This document shows, in pieces, positions 8,707 through 16,695 of a stretch of 64,000 nucleotides of DNA; within the stretch, counting starts at the first letter, position 1; each line of letters starts with the position of its first letter. Below the pieces are notes generated by a model that made no database searches, was not told the origin of the DNA, and was given only the letters and a program-made list of their open reading frames with translations. A program made the position numbers and the translations under genes. Origin of the DNA: Bacillota bacterium. GTDB taxonomy: Bacteria; Bacillota; UBA994; UBA5500. Location: contig JAKOXL010000024.1 of assembly GCA_029781045.1 (NCBI GenBank), forward strand, positions 149,210 through 213,209. Direction: 5' to 3'.

Positions 8707-8727
8707 GCAAGAAGGAGGAAGTAGCAC

Positions 8728-9252
8728 TTGAGTCACCGTGTTTTAGTAGTTGATGATGCGGCGTTTATGAGGATAAAGTGATCATTGTCCTCAATAAAAA
8801 TCGCTCCATATGCAAGAAGGTTTGGGGAGGGTGTTGAGAAATGCCCCCTGTATTCAGACTAACTTGCAGGTAAGGCTGTGAAGCCGCCTCAGAGGCCATA
8901 TGAGCGAGGCTGAAAGGCCATGACATGGTCCAATTGGATGATCAAAGATATTCTAAAAAAGAATGATTTTGAGGTCTGCGGAGAAGCGGAAGACGGACGC
9001 CAGGCCATCGAACGATATAAAGAGCTCAGGCCCGACTTGGTCACGATGGATATCACCATGCCCAAACTAGACGGGATCGCCGCTGTACGGGAAATAAAAA
9101 AGATTGATCCGGCAGCCAAGATTGTCATGTGCAGTGCCATGGGGCAGCAAGCAATGGTAGTAGAGGCAATTCAAGCGGGGGCCCTAGACTTTATCGTTAA
9201 GCCATTCCAGCATGACCGGGTGGTAGAGGCTTTACGTAAAGCTTTACGGTAG
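8728..9252 (+). CDS. cheY: CheY response regulator, frame split by a group I intron-like insert
   Basis: Exon 1 is 8728-8774: TTG start behind GAAGGAGGAA at 8711-8720, encoding MSHRVLVVDDAAFMR plus two bases of the next codon. Exon 2 is 8937-9252. Joined, they give 363 nt and a complete 120-aa CheY, the length of the B. subtilis protein, with the acidic pocket D9/D10, the phospho-acceptor D54 (TMDITMPKLDG) and the KPF lysine near residue 104. The junction reads MRMMIKDIL, the expected family sequence. Without splicing, translation stops at TGA 8779-8781 after 17 residues. An alternative ATG at 8920 would give a truncated product lacking the acidic pocket. Both exons are otherwise undecayed. 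CheY-P binds FliM/FliY to control rotation. Confidence 0.88.
8775..8936 (+). ncRNA. Group I intron-like element inside cheY (162 nt)
   Basis: The upstream exon ends in U (8774) and the insert ends in G (8936), as group I splicing requires. P1: exon TGAGGAT (8768-8774) pairs with guide GTCCTCA (8787-8793), closing with a U-G wobble at the splice site. P10: GATCATT (8780-8786), directly 5' of the guide, pairs with 3'-exon GATGATC (8937-8943), extended by T8779-A8944. P3: TGCAAG (8811-8816) pairs with CTTGCA (8863-8868). P7: GACTA (8857-8861) in the R-like TTCAGACTA pairs with TGGTC (8926-8930) in the S-like ACATGGTCC. A GGCT-GTGA-AGCC hairpin (8874-8885, GNRA loop) and a GCCTC/GAGGC stem (8886-8910) fill the P8 position. 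P4-P6 is reduced to one G/C hairpin (8824-8848) and P9 is absent. There is no homing-endonuclease ORF. Catalytic competence is unproven. Confidence 0.75.
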
Positions 9253-9261
9253 GAGAGAAAA

Positions 9262-9747
9262 ATGGTTGGACTCCTAGTTACTCAGCAGTTCGCTCAAGCG
9301 GAACGGTGGGATAGTATTGCCTGGCAGATCATCAAATCCTTGATTGCCTTTGGCATAGTTGTCTATCTCGCTGTAATTGTCACCCGTCTCTGGGTAAAGA
9401 AGGGGGCCGGTATTCTTACCGGCCCTAAGCGACATTTGCAGTTACTGGAGCATTTGCCTCTAGGAGCAGGGAAGGCTCTGTGCTTAGTGCGGGTTAAGGA
9501 TGAGGTTCTACTAGTATCCGTTACGGAAAAGGAAGTTGCGGTCTTGCAAGAGTTTGACATGTCGCCCGAGTTCGAAGCTCCAGCTGCTGTTTCAACTCCC
9601 AACTGGATAGAGGGATTATTATCTCAAGTTAAAGAGAAACTGCCTGCCGCCCGCAACCCTTCTGGTCAAGCTAATCCCTCGGTTGGCGAGAACTTCGCCC
9701 AGGAGTTGCGTCAGCGGCTAAATAAGCTGAAGGAACCCAGATCATGA
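9262..9747 (+). CDS. fliO: FliO/FliZ, flagellar export gate assembly protein
   Basis: This 161-aa protein has one membrane helix (about 25-46, IIKSLIAFGIVVYLAVIVTRLW) and then a short cytoplasmic domain typical of FliO: LTGPKRHLQLLEHLPLGAGKALCLVRV followed by VLLVSVTEKEVAVLQEF. FliO helps assemble the FliP-FliR export channel. An unusually long charged tail (about 95-161) follows. ATG 9262 follows GGAGAG. The 3' end overlaps the fliP start. Assignment relies on the core motif and on its place between cheY and fliP, as in B. subtilis (fliZ/fliO). Confidence 0.85.
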   Translation: MVGLLVTQQFAQAERWDSIAWQIIKSLIAFGIVVYLAVIVTRLWVKKGAGILTGPKRHLQLLEHLPLGAGKALCLVRVKDEVLLVSVTEKEVAVLQEFDMSPEFEAPAAVSTPNWIEGLLSQVKEKLPAARNPSGQANPSVGENFAQELRQRLNKLKEPRS

Positions 9748-10481
9748 GAAAAGGCCTTGTAGTATTGTTGATTATCATTCTTGGCTTCTTGCCGACAGAA
9801 ACAGCAAGCGCTTTCGAGCCGGCAGTCGATTTTCGCTTGACAACGCCAGAGACACCGCAAGACGTGGTTGGCATGCTCAACATCTTCTTGCTCCTGACCG
9901 TGCTTAGTCTGGCACCCGCTATTTTAGTTTTGCTAACCTCCTTTACCCGGACTGTGATCGTGCTTTCCTTCACCCGCAATGCCCTAGCGACCCAACAAGT
10001 TCCTCCTAATCAGGTAATCGTAGGGCTGAGTCTGTTCCTGACCCTATTTATCATGGCTCCAGTTTTTGCTCAGATAAATGAGCAGGCTTTGCAGCCCTAT
10101 TTGGCGGGTGAATTGACCTACGATGAAGCGCTTACGCTGGTACAAGGACCATTGCGGGAGTTTATGTTGGCTCATACCCGCGCCCATGATCTGGAACTCT
10201 TCATGGATATTAGTGGTGTGGAGGAAACGAACTTGGAGGAGGTACCAATACTAACCCTAATTCCAGCGTTCGTGATTAGCGAGTTGAAGACCGCGTTTCA
10301 AATGGGTTTTATAGTGTTTGTGCCCTTCTTGGTGATTGACATGATTATCGCTAGTACTCTGATGTCTATGGGCATGATGATGTTGCCCCCGGTGATGATT
10401 TCATTACCCTTTAAGATACTGCTGTTTGTATTAGTAGATGGCTGGCATTTGGTTGTGAAGTCCATATTACAGAGTTTCTAA
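9744..10481 (+). CDS. fliP: FliP, flagellar type III export gate protein
   Basis: This 245-aa protein has a cleavable-looking signal peptide (residues 1-23, ending ETASA), then the FliP core: LLTVLSLAPAILVLLTSFTRTVIVLSF, PPNQVIVGLSLFLTLFIMAPV, and the C-terminal IPAFVISELKTAFQMGFIVFVPFLVIDM and MGMMMLPPVMISLPFKI signatures. FliP forms the pentameric core of the export channel with FliQ and FliR in the basal body. It overlaps fliO by 4 nt. Confidence 0.96.
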   Translation: MRKGLVVLLIIILGFLPTETASAFEPAVDFRLTTPETPQDVVGMLNIFLLLTVLSLAPAILVLLTSFTRTVIVLSFTRNALATQQVPPNQVIVGLSLFLTLFIMAPVFAQINEQALQPYLAGELTYDEALTLVQGPLREFMLAHTRAHDLELFMDISGVEETNLEEVPILTLIPAFVISELKTAFQMGFIVFVPFLVIDMIIASTLMSMGMMMLPPVMISLPFKILLFVLVDGWHLVVKSILQSF

Positions 10482-10499
10482 GGGAGGTGCACTGGCAGT

Positions 10500-10769
10500 A
10501 TGACGCCTGAGTATGTAATTGACCTAGGGCGCGAGGCGATAATGACATGCCTTCTGGTAGCCGGACCGTTGTTACTTAGTGGCCTGGCTATTGGCCTTTT
10601 AATAAGCATCTTACAAGCAGCCACGCAAATACAGGAGGCAACCCTGAGCTTTGTGCCCAAGATTTTGGCTGTCATGTTAGCCGCCCTGCTTTTGGCTCCC
10701 TGGATGATGACAGTATTGACTGACTTTGCCAGCCGTCTGTTTAGCAATTTGGCATCGGCTATTCGATAA
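10500..10769 (+). CDS. fliQ: FliQ, flagellar export gate protein
   Basis: This 89-aa protein has two membrane helices (about 14-40 and 50-75) and the FliQ signature LLISILQAATQIQEATLSFVPK. It packs around the FliP/FliR core of the flagellar export gate. It starts 18 nt after fliP, behind GGGAGGTG. Length and motifs are typical for the family. Confidence 0.95.
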   Translation: MTPEYVIDLGREAIMTCLLVAGPLLLSGLAIGLLISILQAATQIQEATLSFVPKILAVMLAALLLAPWMMTVLTDFASRLFSNLASAIR

Positions 10770-10781
10770 GGATTCATCATA

Positions 10782-11558
10782 ATGGTGTCTATTGTTGATC
10801 CCTTTCAGATCTATATAGTTGCCCTGATTCTTACCCGAACCACTGCTCTCATGGTTACAGCCCCCGTTTTCCGTGGGCGAAATGTACCGACCATGGTTAA
10901 GGCAGCTTTCGCTCTGCTACTGGCCCTGTTACTCAGGCCACTGGTTTCCTCGCCTGGCGGCTTACCAGTCACCATTTGGGGGTTAACTGGATTACTGGTG
11001 CGGGAGTTCTTGATAGGCGCCAGTATGGGCTACATGGTTCAACTCTTCTTCCAGGCAGTGGGGGTAGCGGGGCAGTTGATTGATACGGAGATGGGGTTCC
11101 ATATGGCCAATGTGCTTGATCCCCTATCCGATAGCCAGCTACCCCTTGTTGGTAATCTCTTCTCCATGTTAAGCATTTTGCTTTACCTCAGTTTGCAGGG
11201 GCACTTACTGTTGTTAAGGGCTCTAGCGGAGAGCTACCAACTACTTCCTTTGGGTCGGTTTGGTCTCCCAGGGGACTTCTCCCTGCTGATAAATGCTTGT
11301 GCCCGTTTGCTTGCTCTTGCGGTACAGATAGCTTTGCCTGTGATAGGAGCCTCCATATTCACGAGCCTGATGTTTGGTATCATGGCCAAAGCGGTGCCCC
11401 AGATGAATGTGTTCATAGTGGGTATGCCCTTAAAGATAGTGCTTCTATCGATTGTGGTAGTTGTCGCTTTGCCGGGCCTGATCTATTTCATGGAACGAGG
11501 GCTAGGGGATGTTTTTCTGCAATTGGCGGATTGGTTAGCTAGTGGAGGGTTGCCATGA
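10782..11558 (+). CDS. fliR: FliR, flagellar export gate protein
   Basis: This 258-aa polytopic membrane protein (six or more hydrophobic segments) has the FliR features RTTALMVTAPVFRGRNVPTMVK near the N-terminus, VREFLIGASMGYMVQLFFQAV in the middle, and AVPQMNVFIVGMPLKI near the C-terminus. FliR joins FliP5 and FliQ4 in the export channel. Its stop overlaps the flhB start (ATGATGG), consistent with the frequent coupling or fusion of FliR and FlhB in Clostridia. Confidence 0.95.
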   Translation: MVSIVDPFQIYIVALILTRTTALMVTAPVFRGRNVPTMVKAAFALLLALLLRPLVSSPGGLPVTIWGLTGLLVREFLIGASMGYMVQLFFQAVGVAGQLIDTEMGFHMANVLDPLSDSQLPLVGNLFSMLSILLYLSLQGHLLLLRALAESYQLLPLGRFGLPGDFSLLINACARLLALAVQIALPVIGASIFTSLMFGIMAKAVPQMNVFIVGMPLKIVLLSIVVVVALPGLIYFMERGLGDVFLQLADWLASGGLP

Positions 11559-12655
11559 TGGAGCTACGCTTTAATCTACAGCTATTCTCCAGCGAGAAGA
11601 CTGAACCGGCCACCCCTCGACGACGACAAGAAGCCAGGCGTAAAGGTCAGGCTGCGCGGAGCAACGAGTTAAGCAGTGCATTTGTTCTGTTGGCGGCAGT
11701 GCTTTTCATCTTTCAGGTGATGCCCGCTTCCAGTGTGAACTTTCTGTCCTTTGCGCGTCATACGTGGCAGAATCTGTGGCACACGGATCTCAATCCGGCT
11801 ACCGCCAGTCAATGGCTATGGCAAGCGGCCCTACAGACGGGGCAAGTTGTATTACCGCTATTTGGGGTGGTCTTTCTTGTAGCTCTTGTCAGTAGTACCT
11901 TGCAGGTGGGTTTCCTGCTTTCGGCCACACCTCTAACTCCTTCCTTGCAAAAGCTCAATCCTCTGGAGGGTCTCAAGCGACTGTTCAGCAAGAAGGCGCT
12001 GATAGAGTTACTCAAGTCTCTGCTGAAACTGGGTGGTGTGGCTATTATTGTTTACCAATCGGCGGCTTCCGCCCTCGGCTGGTCCATAAACAATATTGGT
12101 GCCGAAATGGGTTCCTCCTTGAGCGGCCTCTCACGCCTGGTGTACAGTACCACAATGCGGATAATCGCCTTCTTGTTGGCCGTCGGTTTGGCCGATTACG
12201 TCTACCAGCGTTTTGAGTTCAACAAGAGTCTGCGTATGACGAAACAGGAGATCAAAGAAGAATACCGTCAGACGGAGGGCGACCCGCAACTTAGGGCTCG
12301 CATTCGGGAGAAGCAGCGTCTTTTGGCTAGACGTCGTATGATGCATGATGTGCCAAAAGCAGATGTGGTAATCGTAAACCCGGTCCACTTGGCCATTGCT
12401 CTGAAGTATGACCCGCAGGAAGCGGCAGCCCCAATGGTACTGGCCAAAGGGCAAGGCCATTTGGCACGCAAGATTAAGGAAATCGCCCGCGAACATCGGA
12501 TTGCAATCATAGAAAATAAGCCATTGGCCCAAACATTGTTTGCCGCCGTTGAAGTAGGGGACGAAATTCCACCCCAATTCTACCAGGCGGTGGCGGAGAT
12601 TCTTGCCTTTGTCTACAGTACGAGAAAGCATAGTGTTGGGCTGACAAGGAGATGA
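11555..12655 (+). CDS. flhB: FlhB, export gate substrate-specificity switch (NPVH site)
   Basis: This 366-aa protein has the FlhB N-terminus (SSEKTEPATPRRRQEARRKGQ), four membrane helices between about 40 and 215, and the conserved cytoplasmic domain with MTKQEIKEEYRQTEGDP. The autocleavage site reads N275-P276-V277-H278 where most homologues have NPTH. The following ALKYD and AKGQGHLARKIKEIA segments are standard. FlhB cleaves itself after the Asn and, with FliK, switches export from hook to filament proteins. Thr to Val at the third position should not remove the cleaved Asn-Pro bond, but it is a visible deviation. Confidence 0.95.
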   Translation: MMELRFNLQLFSSEKTEPATPRRRQEARRKGQAARSNELSSAFVLLAAVLFIFQVMPASSVNFLSFARHTWQNLWHTDLNPATASQWLWQAALQTGQVVLPLFGVVFLVALVSSTLQVGFLLSATPLTPSLQKLNPLEGLKRLFSKKALIELLKSLLKLGGVAIIVYQSAASALGWSINNIGAEMGSSLSGLSRLVYSTTMRIIAFLLAVGLADYVYQRFEFNKSLRMTKQEIKEEYRQTEGDPQLRARIREKQRLLARRRMMHDVPKADVVIVNPVHLAIALKYDPQEAAAPMVLAKGQGHLARKIKEIAREHRIAIIENKPLAQTLFAAVEVGDEIPPQFYQAVAEILAFVYSTRKHSVGLTRR

Positions 12656-12659
12656 CACG

Positions 12660-14693
12660 TTGAAAATAGCGGATATTTCAGTAGTTGTGATTGTAATTGT
12701 TGCCGTGCTGATGATGGTTATCCCGTTACCTGCATGGTTGTTGGACCTTCTCCTAGCACTGAATATCACCTTGTCACTGACTGTGTTGCTGGTAACCATG
12801 TTTACGCGGGGACCGTTGGAGTTTTCCATCTTTCCATCGTTGTTGTTATTGCTTACGCTTTTTCGTTTAGCACTAAACGTTTCTTCCACTCGCTTGATTT
12901 TGCTTCAGGGTAACGCAGGTGAGATAATTCACGCCTTCGGCGATTTCGTCGTCGGTGGCGACATGATCGTTGGTTTGATCGTGTTCTTGATCCTGGTTGT
13001 TATCCAGTTCGTAGTGATAACGAGAGGCGCCGAGCGCATAGCCGAGGTGGCGGCACGTTTTACCCTTGATGCCATGCCGGGCAAACAGATGAGCATCGAT
13101 GCGGACCTAAATGCGGGGTTGCTAACTGAAGACGAGGCTAGAAAGCGGCGACAGGATGTGCAGCGGGAGGCCGACTTTTTTGGAGCTATGGATGGTGCCA
13201 GTAAGTTTGTAAAGGGAGACGCTATTGCTGGCATTATCATCACCCTCCTGAACCTAATCGGCGGTTTCGCCATCGGTACCCTACGAATGGGTTTGCCAGC
13301 GGCGGAAGCCATCCAAGAGTTCGCTCTCTTGACAGTCGGTGATGGTTTGGTGGCACAAATACCCTCCCTGCTGATTTCTACAGCTACTGGTATTCTAGTT
13401 ACCCGTAGCGCCAGTGAGTCCAACTTAGGCTCTTCTGTGACCAGGCAGTTGTTTGCTACTCCCGAAGTCTTTACCATAGCCGGGGTGGTACTGCTGGGTT
13501 TGGCCCTGATGCCCGGGTTACCCCTGATACCTTTTGCCGCCTTGTCGGGCATATCCTTTTTTCTGGCTAACCGGAGTCGTCAACGTTTTCTTCCTGAGCT
13601 TACGGCTCAGCATGCAGCCGGTGAAGTGGCCGCTACCACGGTTCGCGCGGAAACTGAGAGTGTAGCAGGTCTCCTGGCCGTCGATCCATTAGAAATCGAG
13701 TTGGGTTTTGGGCTGATAGCTTTAGCCGACGCCGCACAAGGCAGCGAGTTATCGGAACGGATTAACATGATCCGGCGCCAGTTCGCCCTAGATTTGGGGT
13801 TTATCGTTCCTACCATACGTATTCGCGATAACATCCAACTCAAACCCACAACCTATTTGATAAAAGTTAAAGGTGTTCCTGTTGGCCAAGGAGATCTGCT
13901 TCTAGATCATTTGCTAGCCATGAATCCTGGGTCGGCTGTAGACAGCATTGAGGGATTGGCCACTACCGAGCCAGCCTTCGGTCTGCCTGCCTGGTGGATT
14001 CGCGAAAGTGAACGGGAAAGGGCGGAGTTGCTGGGTTATACCGTGGTGGATCCGGCCACCGTGTTGGCCACGCACCTAACTGAGCTTATTCGCCAGTATG
14101 CCCCCGAGCTATTGGGGCGGCAAGAAGTGCAACAACTCTTGGATGGGGTCAAAGAGTATGCTCCGGCGGTTGTGGAGGAGGTAGTACCCTCGATACTTAC
14201 TATAGGCCAGGTGCAGAAGGTGTTAGCCAATCTGCTACATGAGGGAGTGCCTATAAGGGATCTGGTAACGATTCTGGAGACCTTAGGTGATTACGGATTG
14301 ATAACCAAGGACGTGGACCTGTTAACCGAGTATGTAAGGCAAGCCTTAGGTCGAGTTATCGTGCGTCAGTATGTGGAGCCAGGTGAACCTCTACAAGTGA
14401 TCACTCTCCACCTAGAATTGGAACAGATGATTCTTGAATCGGTTCAGAAAACGGAGGGCGGTAATTACATCAATATGGATCCGGCTGTTCTGGAGCAACT
14501 AATTGCCAGTGTAAGTAAGGAAGCTATGCGACTGACCAACCAAGGTAAGACCCCTATTGTGTTGACCGCGCCTCTAGTGCGTCTATACTTCAAGCGCTTG
14601 ATGGAGCGGGCCTTCTCCCGGTTAGTGGTCCTATCTTATAACGAGTTGGAACCTTCGCAAGAAGTTCAGGCCGTCGGTGTGGTGAGGGTGTGA
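12660..14693 (+). CDS. flhA: FlhA, flagellar export gate protein
   Basis: This 677-aa protein has a membrane N-terminal half (about 1-310, around eight hydrophobic segments) and a large cytoplasmic half. The family signature is present: TLFRLALNVSSTRLIL, then ARFTLDAMPGKQMSIDADLNAG with EARKRR and FFGAMDGASKFVKGDAIAGI. The cytoplasmic domain forms the nonameric ring that docks export chaperones. The start is TTG 12660, with AAGGAGATGA just upstream; no ATG fits the conserved N-terminus. It lies 4 nt after flhB. Confidence 0.96.
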   Translation: MKIADISVVVIVIVAVLMMVIPLPAWLLDLLLALNITLSLTVLLVTMFTRGPLEFSIFPSLLLLLTLFRLALNVSSTRLILLQGNAGEIIHAFGDFVVGGDMIVGLIVFLILVVIQFVVITRGAERIAEVAARFTLDAMPGKQMSIDADLNAGLLTEDEARKRRQDVQREADFFGAMDGASKFVKGDAIAGIIITLLNLIGGFAIGTLRMGLPAAEAIQEFALLTVGDGLVAQIPSLLISTATGILVTRSASESNLGSSVTRQLFATPEVFTIAGVVLLGLALMPGLPLIPFAALSGISFFLANRSRQRFLPELTAQHAAGEVAATTVRAETESVAGLLAVDPLEIELGFGLIALADAAQGSELSERINMIRRQFALDLGFIVPTIRIRDNIQLKPTTYLIKVKGVPVGQGDLLLDHLLAMNPGSAVDSIEGLATTEPAFGLPAWWIRESERERAELLGYTVVDPATVLATHLTELIRQYAPELLGRQEVQQLLDGVKEYAPAVVEEVVPSILTIGQVQKVLANLLHEGVPIRDLVTILETLGDYGLITKDVDLLTEYVRQALGRVIVRQYVEPGEPLQVITLHLELEQMILESVQKTEGGNYINMDPAVLEQLIASVSKEAMRLTNQGKTPIVLTAPLVRLYFKRLMERAFSRLVVLSYNELEPSQEVQAVGVVRV

Positions 14694-14694
14694 G

Positions 14695-15804
14695 ATGAGA
14701 ATTAAACGTTTTTTGGCTGCTTCTCTACAGGAAGCGAAAGATCAGATTCTGCGTGAGTTGGGTGAAGATGCGGTTATATTAAGTTCTCGTCAGGTAAGGA
14801 GACCGGGAATATGGGGTTGGTTAGGCTTCTCTCAAGTGGAGGTTACGGCTGCTGCTGATACCCCAGTCGCAGCCGATCTTACCCCTGCCCCTCCCAGCCC
14901 CGAGAGTTCGACAACTAGCCTGCCTTGGCAGAGCCTGCAGCAAGATTTGGCTGAAACGAAACGCATGTTGGAAGTCGTGGCAAAACGATTGCAGAATTCT
15001 CAGGGACAGACCAGCTATCCGGAGGCCCTGTCCACTTATTACAGTCATCTGCAAGCCAGTGGGTTAGCCGAAGATCTGCTGATAGGTTTATGTGAAGACC
15101 TATTAGGACGCCTGTCGACAGAGGAACTGAGGGAGGAGCACGTTGTTGCCAAAGTGGGTTCACAGTTGTTGTCTTCGCGCATAGCGCGCTACACAGAGCC
15201 ATCGGCAGCTAAGCCGCGAGTTATCTGTTTGGTGGGCCCTACAGGTGTTGGCAAGACCACGACTATAGCGAAACTGGCCGCCAATGCGGTGCTACGTCAC
15301 AAACAACGGGCAGCCTTAGTCACTTTTGATACATACCGTATTGCTGCTGTGGATCAACTGCGTACCTACGGAGAAATACTGGGTGCTCCGGTGGAGGTGG
15401 TGCTTACTCCTGCAGACATGCGGCAGAAGATCGAGTCTTTACAGGCCTTTGATGTCATTTTTGTAGATAGCGTGGGCCGCAGTCAGCAGAATATGATGCA
15501 GCTTTCGGAAGTGAAGGCCTTCTTAGACGCGGTAAAAGCTGATGAAGTCTTCTTAACAATTAGTTCCACCACTCAGTACGAGGTAATGCAAGAGATAGTA
15601 GAAAGCTATCAGGCGGCCAAGCCTACGGCTTTGGTTTTTACCAAATTAGATGAGGCCCGGCGCCTCGGTCCCGTTATGAACTTGCTTCTGACAACCGGCC
15701 TACCGGTGGCCTATATGACCAATGGTCAGGATGTGCCAGACGATCTGATGCAACTGGGGCCAGAGCAATTAGTGCCGTTGCTCTTAGGGGATAGACAGGC
15801 ATGA
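14695..15804 (+). CDS. flhF: FlhF, SRP-type GTPase for flagellar placement
   Basis: This 369-aa protein has a basic N-terminal domain (MRIKRFLAASLQEAKDQI), a variable linker (about 50-105), and an SRP-family NG domain. The P-loop GPTGVGKTTT is at 181-190, DTYRIAAVDQLRTY at 212-225, and TKLDEARRLG near residue 320. The G3 motif reads D258-S-V-G-R262 instead of the common DTAGR. FlhF sets flagellar number and position with its activator FlhG, encoded next door. It starts one base after the flhA stop and overlaps flhG by 4 nt. Confidence 0.93.
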   Translation: MRIKRFLAASLQEAKDQILRELGEDAVILSSRQVRRPGIWGWLGFSQVEVTAAADTPVAADLTPAPPSPESSTTSLPWQSLQQDLAETKRMLEVVAKRLQNSQGQTSYPEALSTYYSHLQASGLAEDLLIGLCEDLLGRLSTEELREEHVVAKVGSQLLSSRIARYTEPSAAKPRVICLVGPTGVGKTTTIAKLAANAVLRHKQRAALVTFDTYRIAAVDQLRTYGEILGAPVEVVLTPADMRQKIESLQAFDVIFVDSVGRSQQNMMQLSEVKAFLDAVKADEVFLTISSTTQYEVMQEIVESYQAAKPTALVFTKLDEARRLGPVMNLLLTTGLPVAYMTNGQDVPDDLMQLGPEQLVPLLLGDRQA

Positions 15805-16691
15805 GAGACCAAGCGGAACGACTACGTACCCTGGTAAGCAATGCAGGAATTCAACAACGGTTGAGCGAAAGTACAAGCAAGACGCGAGTTATCAGCATTA
15901 CCAGCGGTAAGGGCGGTGTAGGCAAGACTACCTTGGCTGTCAACTTAGCGCTGGCAGCGCAGAAGTCTGGGTTGTCCACCGTTCTCTTTGATGCCGATCT
16001 TGGTCTAGCAAATGTCGATATTGTGCTGGGTATCTTCCCTCGCTACAATCTCATCCACGTTTTGAGGGGAGAAAAAACGCTTAAGGAAGTAGTGTGTGAG
16101 GGGCCAGAAGGTCTTCGGCTGGTGTCTGGTGGCTCTGGATGGGCAGAGCTAGCCAACTTAACAAAAGTACAGCTGGGACGTTTCATCGCGGGCTTGGCTG
16201 AGTTGGACAATACCAGTGACTTGATCCTTATCGACACTGGCGCGGGACTGTCAGAGAGTGTGCTCAGCTTCTTGCAGGCATCACAAGAAATTGTCGTGGT
16301 CACGACCCCGGAGCCCACAGCCATAACCGATGCCTATGCGGTGATCAAGCAGGTTGGTAAAGATAAGAGCAAGTGCGTGCACGTGGTGGTCAATCGAGCC
16401 AATAGCCAGTGGGAAGCAGAGGAAGTCTTTGGCAAGATCGCGACTACAGCCAATCGTTTTCTGCAGTTGGACCTGAACTTTGCTGGTTGGGTGCCGGACG
16501 ACAGTCTGGTTACCAAGACGATTATCCGCCAACAGCCCATCGTTTTACAGTATCCCAATAGCTCCGTGGCGTCAGCTGTATGGCGCCTCAGGGCCTCACT
16601 GTTCGCTAGTCTTCCTGATGCTATTCCTTTGCCCGCTGAAACCGGTTTACGGTCCTTCTTCTCGCGTCTAACCCGATTCTTAGGAGGTTAG
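15801..16691 (+). CDS. flhG: FlhG (YlxH), MinD-like ATPase
   Basis: This 296-aa ParA/MinD-type ATPase has a deviant Walker A at SGKGGVGKTT (35-44), the DADLGLANVDIVLG switch and ILIDTGAGLS. An N-terminal Gln/Arg-rich helix (DQAERLRTLVSNAG) is typical of FlhG and holds the FlhF-activating motif in characterised members. FlhG restrains flagellar number and stimulates FlhF. It follows flhF with a 4-nt overlap, as in Bacillus (flhF-ylxH). Confidence 0.92.
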   Translation: MRDQAERLRTLVSNAGIQQRLSESTSKTRVISITSGKGGVGKTTLAVNLALAAQKSGLSTVLFDADLGLANVDIVLGIFPRYNLIHVLRGEKTLKEVVCEGPEGLRLVSGGSGWAELANLTKVQLGRFIAGLAELDNTSDLILIDTGAGLSESVLSFLQASQEIVVVTTPEPTAITDAYAVIKQVGKDKSKCVHVVVNRANSQWEAEEVFGKIATTANRFLQLDLNFAGWVPDDSLVTKTIIRQQPIVLQYPNSSVASAVWRLRASLFASLPDAIPLPAETGLRSFFSRLTRFLGG

Positions 16692-16695
16692 GGGG

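Noticed and set aside
8775-8936. The cheY insert as an insertion sequence or MITE
   Set aside because: No terminal inverted repeats and no target-site duplication were found; the pairings with both exons fit intron guides better.
8775-8936. The cheY insert as a group II intron
   Set aside because: It does not begin GTGYG, and no domain V (AGC...GAAA hairpin) or domain VI with bulged A could be built at the 3' end.
8775-8936. A c-di-GMP riboswitch within the cheY insert
   Set aside because: The conserved c-di-GMP-I and -II aptamer motifs are not present; the hairpins fit P8 of a group I core instead.
8920-9252. A separate short CheY starting at ATG 8920
   Set aside because: It would lack the acidic pocket (VVDD) and the first beta strand and has no good ribosome-binding site; the family sequence resumes exactly at 8937.
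12131-12889. A 252-aa minus-strand ORF across flhB/flhA
   Set aside because: It is a shadow of two strongly conserved + strand genes and its translation has no family resemblance.
14695-15804. FlhF as a dead GTPase because of DSVGR
   Set aside because: The Asp and the following Gly-Arg are kept, and all other G motifs are intact, so loss of function is not supported.
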